NCBI GenBank assembly: GCA_964546285.1
Contig: CAZJJK010000005.1
Coordinates: 1 to 63,850, forward strand
Direction: 5' to 3'
DNA: 63,850 nucleotides
DNA from: CAZJJK01 sp964546285
GTDB taxonomy: Bacteria; Spirochaetota; Spirochaetia; Treponematales; Breznakiellaceae
Shown here: positions 58,016 to 63,850 of the stretch, piece by piece
Layout of the letters: every line of letters starts with the position of its first letter
Numbering within the stretch: position 1 is the stretch's first letter
Notes under the pieces: model-generated
Seen by the model: only the letters and a program-made list of their open reading frames with translations
What the model was told of the DNA's origin: nothing
Database searches by the model: none
Program-made: the position numbers and the translations under genes

Positions 58016-60076
58016 TTAGCGTAATTCAGCCAATACCTGTTGGGCCGCGACCTGGGCGCCAGTTGGAACCAAGAAATGAACGGATCCGGCGGCGGTCGCC
58101 TTAATCTCCAATTCCATCTTCATCGATTCGATGATAAGGATCGTCGTTCCCGCCGTCACCTTTTCGCCTTCGGCCACCAAATATCGTAAGACAGTTCCGG
58201 TCACCGGCGCGGGGACTACCGTCCCGCCGGAGCTTTCAGCGCTCGCCGACGTGTTGTTAGCCGGAACGGCGGGGCTTGCTAGCGCGGGGGCAGAGGGAGC
58301 GGGTGCTGCCACCGCCGCGCCGACCAACTCCGCGACCGCCTGCTGAGCGGCTACTTGAGTGCCAATCGGCACCAAGAAATGAACAGCGCCGGCCTCAGTC
58401 GCCTTAATCTCCAACTCCATCTTCATCGATTCAATAATCAGTATGGTCGCGCCGGAAGCGACTTTCTCGCCTTCCGCGACCGAATAACGCATAATGGTTC
58501 CAGTCACCGGCGCCGGGATAGTGATCGTGGCGGAAGAACTAGCGGCCGGCGCGGCGGTTGAAGCGCCGGCTGGAGCGATCGCCAGCGTGCCTTCTGGACG
58601 GACGACTACATTGTAATCGGCGCCGTTGACATTAACGACATAACGGGCCGCGCTAGCCGCGGGCGTTGAAGGCCGCGCCGCTGGCGCGGCCGCGGGAGCT
58701 TCAGCCTCCGCGGTAAATTTCACGGGACCGTCGGGACGCTTTTTAAAGAAATCAGCCGCTACTTTGGGGAACATGGCGTAGGTCAGGACATCCTCCACCG
58801 GAACCGAATCGGTCCCAAGCAGCTTTTTGGTTTCCGCTTCAAGCTTATCAAACTCGTTTGGAATATCGTCAGCGGGGCGATGGCTTATTTCCGCCGCCAT
58901 GGAGAGCGCCGCCAGAGCTTTTTTTACCACTTCCTGATTCTTTGGCGCCGGACACTTTCCATATTTGCCAACCAAAAGATTCATGGATTCGCCCGTCAAC
59001 TTCGCGTAACGGCCAAACAACACATTAAAGACAGCCTGCGTTCCCACAATCTGGCTGGTTGGGGTTACCAGCGGCGGATAACCGAAATCCTTTTGAACAA
59101 GGGCAATTTCCTTAAGGACGGCGTCAATTTTATCTGAAGCACCCTGCTCCTTAAGCTGGCTTTCCAGATTGGACAACATACCGCCAGGCACCTGAGATAC
59201 CAGTATGCGCGTATCGGCGCCAAGGAAACTGGATTCAAATTTCTTATAGTTTTTACGGATATCGCGGAAATACTCGGCGATTTCCAGTAAAAGTTTTACA
59301 TCATACCCGCTGTCATGGGGCGTATCCTTGAAGATTTCCACCATGGTTTCGGTCGGGCTATGACTGGTTCCCATAGCGAGAGAGGAAATAACGGTATCAA
59401 GAATCTCCGCGCCGGCTTCAGCCGCCTTCACCAAGGTACCAACGGACATACCGGTGGTGGAATGGGAATGAACCTCTATCGGCAAATCGACCGCTTTTTT
59501 CAACGCGCTAACCAACTCATACGCGTCAAAGGGTTTAAGCAGACCAGCCATATCCTTGATGCAGAGAGAATCGGCGCCTTCAGCCGCTAATTCTTTGGCT
59601 AATTCAACATAGGCCTTAATAGTATGAAAGGGAGTGGTGGCGTAGGAAATAGCCGCTTGAATATGCTTTCCGGTTTTCTTGGCGGCGTCAGTGGCGGCTT
59701 TAAAATTACGTGGATCATTAACGGCGTCAAACACACGAAAAACATCAACGCCATTCTTCGCGGCGGCGGCCACGAATTTGGCGACGACATCATCGGCGTA
59801 ATGCCGATAGCCAAGCAAATTTTGGCCGCGTAGTAGCATCATGATCTTAGTATTCGGCAGAGCCTGTTTAAGCTGGCGCAGACGTTCCCAAGGGTCTTCG
59901 TTTATAAACCTGATACAGCTGTCAAAGGTGGCCCCGCCCCAGGCTTCCAGCGCGAAATAACCGACCTTATCCAATTTTGGACAGATCGGTAGCATATCAG
60001 CGGTCGTCATACGAGTCGCGAGTAAGGACTGGTGCGCGTCGCGCAGTACAAGATCGGTAAGTTGGACTCTAGCCAT
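58016..60076 (-). CDS. oadA: Oxaloacetate decarboxylase alpha subunit with two biotinyl domains
   Basis: Carboxyltransferase moving CO2 from oxaloacetate to biotin, 686 residues. The TIM-barrel domain starts L-R-D-A-H-Q-S-L near 12-19 and includes K-D-M-A-G-L near 171-176, the metal/lysine region. The conserved PYC_OADA domain runs to about 440. An Ala/Pro-rich linker follows, then biotinyl domain 1 (about 521-585, lysine near 552) and domain 2 (about 622-686, lysine near 653), both with E-S-M-K-M-E. Most alpha subunits have one. By eye the two are about 80% identical. GGGG precedes the ATG; oadG is 12 bp upstream. Confidence 0.92.
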   Translation of the reverse strand: MARVQLTDLVLRDAHQSLLATRMTTADMLPICPKLDKVGYFALEAWGGATFDSCIRFINEDPWERLRQLKQALPNTKIMMLLRGQNLLGYRHYADDVVAKFVAAAAKNGVDVFRVFDAVNDPRNFKAATDAAKKTGKHIQAAISYATTPFHTIKAYVELAKELAAEGADSLCIKDMAGLLKPFDAYELVSALKKAVDLPIEVHSHSTTGMSVGTLVKAAEAGAEILDTVISSLAMGTSHSPTETMVEIFKDTPHDSGYDVKLLLEIAEYFRDIRKNYKKFESSFLGADTRILVSQVPGGMLSNLESQLKEQGASDKIDAVLKEIALVQKDFGYPPLVTPTSQIVGTQAVFNVLFGRYAKLTGESMNLLVGKYGKCPAPKNQEVVKKALAALSMAAEISHRPADDIPNEFDKLEAETKKLLGTDSVPVEDVLTYAMFPKVAADFFKKRPDGPVKFTAEAEAPAAAPAARPSTPAASAARYVVNVNGADYNVVVRPEGTLAIAPAGASTAAPAASSSATITIPAPVTGTIMRYSVAEGEKVASGATILIIESMKMELEIKATEAGAVHFLVPIGTQVAAQQAVAELVGAAVAAPAPSAPALASPAVPANNTSASAESSGGTVVPAPVTGTVLRYLVAEGEKVTAGTTILIIESMKMELEIKATAAGSVHFLVPTGAQVAAQQVLAELR

Positions 60077-60088
60077 TATAGGTACCCC

Positions 60089-60331
60089 TTAATTGGTCTT
60101 ACGATATTCGGCGACAGCGGCGCCTATAGCCGCCACGACGGCGGCGTCTTTAGAAGGAGCGGCGGTCGCGACCAGCGGCCGCGGCGCGACATCCTTATCC
60201 AAACCGAAGGCTTTAACAAGCTTGCCTAAAGCCAAAACGGTTAATACTAGGATTATTAAAAAACTAAATACGACGGCCATACCTAGCAAGGCAAGGACAG
60301 CGCTCTGACCGAACATATCGAAAATTGTCAT
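60089..60331 (-). CDS. oadG: Oxaloacetate decarboxylase gamma subunit
   Basis: An 80-residue single-span protein that assembles the alpha and beta subunits. The ATG at 60331 has GGGAGG nine bases upstream; a longer frame to 60406 would cross the promoter. A membrane helix spans about 9-38 (L-L-G-M-A-V-V-F-S-F-L-I-I-L). The Ala/Pro-rich tail and absence of a His-rich zinc motif are common in short gamma subunits. It is first gene of the oadG-oadA-oadB operon. Confidence 0.85.
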   Translation of the reverse strand: MTIFDMFGQSAVLALLGMAVVFSFLIILVLTVLALGKLVKAFGLDKDVAPRPLVATAAPSKDAAVVAAIGAAVAEYRKTN

Positions 60332-60357
60332 ACAACCTCCCGGAGCGATTGCCGTCG

Positions 60358-60386
60358 ACCATAGCAAGAACGGCGATTTTTGGCAA
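60358..60386 (-). promoter_or_regulatory. Promoter of the oadGAB operon
   Basis: Minus-strand TTGCCA (60386-60381) and TATGGT (60363-60358) with a 17-bp spacer, about 27 bp before the oadG ATG. Confidence 0.55.
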
Positions 60387-60502
60387 GCGATGATAAGGAA
60401 ATACATAAAACCGATAAAGGCGTTAACGAGCGCCGCCAGAAAAAAGCGCGATCAAGAAGCTGAGCGGCGGCTTCCGTTAATGAAAGCATCGCTCGCATAG
60501 CC

Positions 60503-60540
60503 GCTTTGGCTTGCTCCGCGCCAAAGCCATAGTCTATACT
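60503..60540 (+). promoter_or_regulatory. Promoter of the phosphohexomutase gene with inverted repeat around -35
   Basis: TTGCTC at 60511-60516 and TATACT at 60535-60540, 18 bp apart. GCTTTGGC (60503-60510) and GCCAAAGC (60520-60527) flank and overlap the -35 region with a nine-base gap, an arrangement typical of a repressor site. Confidence 0.5.
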
Positions 60541-60570
60541 AAAATCAACTATAAGACTGGGAGGCCGGCT

Positions 60571-62322
60571 ATGGATCGCCAGCTGCTGGTAGAGCGTGTC
60601 AAAACATACATCGATGAAGAACGGGACCCTGGTTTCCGCGACGAAGTCTCCGCCTTGCTTGCCCAGGAAAACTGGACGGAATTGGAGGACAGGTTTTATC
60701 GCGACTTGGAATTCGGTACAGGCGGTTTGCGCGGCGTGATCGGCGGCGGTTTTAATAGAATGAATTCCCTAGTCGTGAAACGCGCTACGCAAGGTTTAGC
60801 CAATTATATAAAGAAAAGCGTTGGCGGGGCCGGCCTGTCGGCGGCTATCGCCTTTGACAGCCGACGTTTTTCACCTGAATTCGCCCTGGCTGCCGCCTTG
60901 GTTTTCGCTGGCAACGGAATAAAAGCCTACCTTTTTAGCTCACTACGCCCCACGCCGGAACTGTCTTTCGCCGTGAGCCGCCTTGGCTGCGCTACCGGCG
61001 TTGTCTTGACAGCCAGCCATAACCCGCCCCAATACAATGGCTATAAAGCCTATTGGAGCGATGGGGCCCAAGTCATACCGCCTCATGACAGCGGTATTAT
61101 CGCCGAGGTTAAGGCCGTGCGGCAAACACGGGATTTAACAGAGGAGGAAGCGTTACAACGCGGCTTATTGGTTCGTATCGATAAGGAAATCGATATTCCC
61201 TATGTCGATATGGTCAGGTCAAAATTATTCAGGCCTAACTTGTTCAAGGCTATGGCGGGTTCGGCCACGGTCGTATATACGCCGCTTCACGGCACCGGTG
61301 CGCGACATGTGGAAGGCGTTCTTGGCGGACTCGGCCTCCAGGTTGTCACGGTGCCCGAACAGAGAGAACCCGACGGCGAATTCCCAACCGTAGCTTTTCC
61401 TAATCCGGAAGAGGCAGCGGCCTTAAAGATGGCGATTGAGTTAGGAACGAAGATAAAGGCGGACGTGGTTATGGCCACCGACCCCGATGCCGACCGTCTT
61501 GGCATAGCCGTTCCAGATGCCTCGGGAGCTTTTACCTTAATAAGCGGCAATCAGCTCGGCTCCCTGTTAGCTGATTATATCCTATTATCATTGAAAGAAT
61601 TAGCCAAGATGCCCTTACGGCCGGCGATGATCAACACCATCGTCTCAACCGGTATGCATAAACAGATCGCCGCTTCCTATGGCGCTGAATGCTTTGAATG
61701 CCTTACCGGCTTTAAGTGGATAGCCGATGTTTGGAAACGCAAAGAAACTCAGGGCTATGAAATAGTCCTTGGTACGGAAGAAAGCTATGGTTATTTAGTG
61801 GAACGCGAAGTTCGCGATAAGGACGCGATATCGGCGGCCGCCATGACAGCGGAGATGACCTTGTATTGGCGCGATAAAGGGCTAAGCCTTCTAGAACGCT
61901 TAGACGAACTATATCGGCGGCACGGTTTTTGGATGGAAATGGGTATATCCAAATATTTTAAAGGCGCTAAAGGCGGCCAGATAATGAAAGGGATAATGGA
62001 TGGATTCCGAACTTCGCCGCCTGAAAGCCTAGGCGGACTTAAGCTTGAAAAAATACGCGACCTGCTTGAATCGGTCTGGAAATACCCCGCCCAAACAGAA
62101 AGACGAGAACAAGTAGAGCTGCCAAAAAGCGATGTCCTACAGTTCTTTCTTGAGGATGGTACCATTGTTAGCGCCAGACCAAGCGGCACCGAACCAAAAA
62201 TTAAATTTTACGCGACCAGCCGAACGGAAGTTGGCGCTGACGGGATAGCGCCGGCGAGAGAGGCCCTTAAGCGAAAACTGGCTTTGATAGAACATGATAT
62301 CCGCGCCGTTATCGGCGAATAG
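60571..62322 (+). CDS. Phosphoglucomutase/phosphomannomutase
   Basis: Alpha-phosphohexomutase interconverting glucose 1- and 6-phosphate (or mannose forms), 583 residues in four domains. The phosphoserine is Ser149 in T-A-S-H-N-P-P; the magnesium loop is T-D-P-D-A-D with Asp304, Asp306 and Asp308; the sugar loop G-T-E-E-S-Y-G is mid-protein; and the phosphate loop R-P-S-G-T-E-P is at 536-542. The length, above the usual 450-470 of bacterial ManB, fits the PgcA/PGM2-type group. GGGAGG lies seven bases before the ATG at 60571; upstream codons overlap the promoter. It is followed by the exonuclease gene after 16 bp. Confidence 0.9.
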   Translation: MDRQLLVERVKTYIDEERDPGFRDEVSALLAQENWTELEDRFYRDLEFGTGGLRGVIGGGFNRMNSLVVKRATQGLANYIKKSVGGAGLSAAIAFDSRRFSPEFALAAALVFAGNGIKAYLFSSLRPTPELSFAVSRLGCATGVVLTASHNPPQYNGYKAYWSDGAQVIPPHDSGIIAEVKAVRQTRDLTEEEALQRGLLVRIDKEIDIPYVDMVRSKLFRPNLFKAMAGSATVVYTPLHGTGARHVEGVLGGLGLQVVTVPEQREPDGEFPTVAFPNPEEAAALKMAIELGTKIKADVVMATDPDADRLGIAVPDASGAFTLISGNQLGSLLADYILLSLKELAKMPLRPAMINTIVSTGMHKQIAASYGAECFECLTGFKWIADVWKRKETQGYEIVLGTEESYGYLVEREVRDKDAISAAAMTAEMTLYWRDKGLSLLERLDELYRRHGFWMEMGISKYFKGAKGGQIMKGIMDGFRTSPPESLGGLKLEKIRDLLESVWKYPAQTERREQVELPKSDVLQFFLEDGTIVSARPSGTEPKIKFYATSRTEVGADGIAPAREALKRKLALIEHDIRAVIGE

Positions 62323-62338
62323 ACTAGGACACTAATAT

Positions 62339-62986
62339 ATGGGCACTTATAAAGAAATTGCCGAGGCCTTCCAGGCGGGAGAAAGCGTCTGTGTCGCCTT
62401 TGATTTGGAAACAACCGGTTTAGACCCAAGGCAAGACCGCATCGCTGAGATTGGGGCTATAAAATTCGATAAGCTGGGGCCAATAGCTCGTTTTTCGCTT
62501 TTAGTTGATCCAGGCATTCCGATGCCGCCTGAAGCCGCCAAGGTTAATGGAATAAGCGATGAAATGCTTGCGGGCCAGCCTAAATTGGATGCGGTCTTTT
62601 CTGATTTCCTTAGCTTCATTGATGGAGCGCTCATTGTGGCACATAACGCCCCGTTTGACTGCGGCTTTATCGATTCCGCCCTAACCCGCTATTCGGAAGC
62701 GGCCCGTCGTTTTAACTCCGACAAGCAGGCTTCGTTAATTCTAGACGCGGACTGCGCGAAAGCTGAATCAGCGGAAACTATCAACTTCACTCCGCCCTAT
62801 TCCAGTCTACCAAATCAAATCGTGGACACCAGGCTTTTCGCGAAAGAAGCTTTTCCCGGGAGACCGAGGTACTCGCTCCAAGATTTAGCCGCCGCGCTTG
62901 GCATTATCGCCAAAGACGCCCATAGAGCCGCGGACGACGCCCGGGTTTGTATGGAGCTTTTCTTAAAATGCGTAGAGGCGGTATAA
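62339..62986 (+). CDS. DEDDh 3'-5' exonuclease (DnaQ/PolC-type)
   Basis: A single-domain exonuclease, 215 residues, related to DNA polymerase III epsilon and the PolC exonuclease. Catalytic residues: Asp22 and Glu24 in F-D-L-E-T-T-G, Asp107 in A-H-N-A-P-F-D, His195 and Asp200 in H-R-A-A-D-D. The family removes mismatched or damaged 3' ends. The ribosome binding site is weak (AGGA); it probably shares a transcript with the phosphohexomutase gene. Whether it is a replicative proofreading subunit or a repair exonuclease is not clear. Confidence 0.85.
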   Translation: MGTYKEIAEAFQAGESVCVAFDLETTGLDPRQDRIAEIGAIKFDKLGPIARFSLLVDPGIPMPPEAAKVNGISDEMLAGQPKLDAVFSDFLSFIDGALIVAHNAPFDCGFIDSALTRYSEAARRFNSDKQASLILDADCAKAESAETINFTPPYSSLPNQIVDTRLFAKEAFPGRPRYSLQDLAAALGIIAKDAHRAADDARVCMELFLKCVEAV

Positions 62987-62991
62987 CCACA

Positions 62992-63069
62992 GATAGAACA
63001 GAATCTATCAATTAGTCTCCCCTACCGATAACAGATGCTATCAGCAAACCCCGCTGTAACGGCACAGCG
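62992..63069. other. Run of small hairpins after the exonuclease gene
   Basis: GATAGA-N6-TCTATC (62992-63009), a weak GATA/TATC pair, and CGCTGT-N6-ACAGCG (63052-63069). No T-run follows. The rest of this 173-bp gap has a TATAAT at 63134-63139 suited to the next gene. Confidence 0.35.
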
Positions 63070-63159
63070 TACAATCATCAATATAATACTTCCTATCGAT
63101 TTAATTTTAATATTTCCTTCAATAATCATGGGATATAATGCCTCTAAAGGGAGGGAGCT

Positions 63160-63699
63160 ATGAGATATTTTATTCTGTCCATCATTATTTTCGCGGTTTT
63201 GCCCCTTTCGGCCAGCGCTCAGGAAGCCGTCCTGTCAAAACATGATATTGAGCTGTTTATAGAAACATTTCCGAAAATTAATACCGAACTTACCAAACTG
63301 GGCATGGGAATAGATACCAATAATGAAAATTCAAAGCTCGCGGAGGCTTTTGCTCTGTCCGCGAAAAGCACGGCGATATTTACCAAACGGGGCTGGAACG
63401 AGGATTACCTAGTTAAGGCCTCGCTAATTTTGCGGGGGGTATACCTACTGGCCGTAGAGGAACAAATACTTGAATCCTCACCCGATATCCAATTGGCGCT
63501 TGCCGAACTCGATGAAATCCCACTTAGTCCTTATTTTACGCTTGAAACTAAAAATCAGATGCGTGTCATGATACTTTCCTCAATTGCCACTATGAATCAG
63601 TCACTATTTACACAAATGGACAGCATCGCTTCCGAAGATATTGAATTACTTAGGGCAAAAAAGGGGGGACTTAAAGAGATCCTAAACTGGGACGATTGA
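63160..63699 (+). CDS. Exported helical protein of unknown function
   Basis: A 179-residue protein with a clear signal peptide (M-R-Y-F-I-L-S-I-I-I-F) cleaved after A-S-A-Q near residue 20. The mature part is predicted all-helical with many Leu, Ile and Glu and no cysteine. GGGAGGGAG precedes the ATG, and TATAAT lies 20 bases before. Probably periplasmic. Not recognised as a named family; its lower GC than neighbours is a mild oddity. Confidence 0.65.
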   Translation: MRYFILSIIIFAVLPLSASAQEAVLSKHDIELFIETFPKINTELTKLGMGIDTNNENSKLAEAFALSAKSTAIFTKRGWNEDYLVKASLILRGVYLLAVEEQILESSPDIQLALAELDEIPLSPYFTLETKNQMRVMILSSIATMNQSLFTQMDSIASEDIELLRAKKGGLKEILNWDD

Positions 63700-63773
63700 T
63701 TTTTTCAAACATCCTTTTAAAACAACCCTAGTGTCCCAAAGCTTTGTTTTCCGCTGTTTTCCTCCTGAACCGA

Positions 63774-63850
63774 TCAAGCGACGGCGTATTTAGGTAGCTT
63801 CTCTCCAGCGATCTTCCCTAGCGCCGCTTGATACAACTCCTTCCGCCAAA
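63774..63850 (-). CDS. C-terminal fragment of a gene cut by the right edge
   Basis: Minus-strand frame of 24 codons ending at TGA 63776-63774, reading W-R-K-E-L-Y-Q-A-A-L-G-K-I-A-G-E-K-L-P-K-Y-A-V-A. The composition is protein-like and the other two frames stop sooner or look random. Too short to name. Confidence 0.35.
   Translation of the reverse strand, partial: WRKELYQAALGKIAGEKLPKYAVA

Noticed and set aside
58016..58516. Assembly artefact as cause of the duplicated biotinyl domain
   Set aside because: The two copies differ at many bases and the linker is unique, which an assembly repeat would not produce.
1..63850. CRISPR arrays, rRNA genes, complete insertion sequences or prophage genes
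   Set aside because: I looked for regular spaced repeats, rRNA-like stretches, integrases and phage structural genes and saw none beyond the partial zinc-ribbon gene at the left edge.

Overview
The window looks like chromosome from a spirochaete of the Treponema group, possibly one of the mid-GC gut lineages. Four things point there: the mix of gene families (a sodium-pumping oxaloacetate decarboxylase, PilZ and ComFB proteins, a SpoIIE/STAS/anti-sigma switch, an LA_2272-like surface-repeat protein), many small lipoproteins and exported proteins of unknown function, the near-50% GC appearance, and a spirochaete-style zinc-ribbon protein cut by the left edge. This is inference from gene content; no rRNA is present to settle it. 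Promoters read as ordinary sigma-70 sites (TTGNNN, 17 bp, TATNNT). Two tRNA genes (Pro-TGG and Arg-TCT) sit at 17.5 kb. I see no CRISPR array, prophage or complete insertion sequence.

Layout. 0-5.4 kb: a partial zinc-ribbon transposase-like gene, argF, a small exported protein, an M24 peptidase, a DHH phosphoesterase and a sigma-like helix-turn-helix protein. 5.6-11.2 kb: a PAQR/hemolysin III protein, the ABC-F factor EttA, an 88-residue gene not previously obvious, and a partner-switching cassette (membrane SpoIIE phosphatase, STAS antagonist, anti-sigma ATPase). 11.4-17.5 kb: a PilZ protein and a lipoprotein on the minus strand, then aconitase, an HD phosphohydrolase and a ComFB-domain protein. 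17.5-30.8 kb, mostly minus strand: tRNAs, a dihydroorotate dehydrogenase-like protein, a DEAD helicase, a class A penicillin-binding protein coupled to a small ParB-domain protein, envelope proteins (PEGA-like, M23), a ferredoxin and a GT-B-like glycosyltransferase; then a two-module AAA ATPase on the plus strand and cysK. 31-43 kb: a surface-repeat protein, an MFS-HEAT fusion, an SH3 lipoprotein, a second ABC-F protein, galE, an M20 peptidase, and a lipid set (diacylglycerol kinase-like, PlsC-like, HAD phosphatase). 43-52 kb: an orphan response regulator, pepF, and a TetR-controlled export operon. 52-63.8 kb: a TPR lipoprotein, recQ, the oadGAB operon, a phosphohexomutase, a DEDDh exonuclease, an exported protein, and a gene cut by the right edge.

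The most distinctive unit is the TetR operon at 46.0-52.3 kb. A 31-bp palindrome overlaps a good promoter, then come TetR, an RND/MMPL exporter, a LolA-like periplasmic protein and a beta-barrel-like outer-membrane protein, closed by a strong terminator. The exporter carries five decapeptide repeats starting Phe-Gly. The outer-membrane protein has the same FGF motif three times just after its signal peptide, plus a stretch with an aromatic residue at exactly every fourth position. I read this as a possible envelope-spanning lipid or glycolipid transport system whose parts may recognise each other through the FGF motifs; that reading is inference.

A second recurring signal is a non-coding element of about 150 bp built of three successive hairpins. 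Two copies are nearly identical (11.24 and 17.70 kb), one is diverged (27.8 kb), and a shorter relative lies at 1.57 kb. Stem sequences change between copies while pairing is kept. Other oddities are a tandem duplicated biotinyl domain in OadA, likely leaderless starts at several genes, and start-site corrections supported by terminators and ribosome binding sites.
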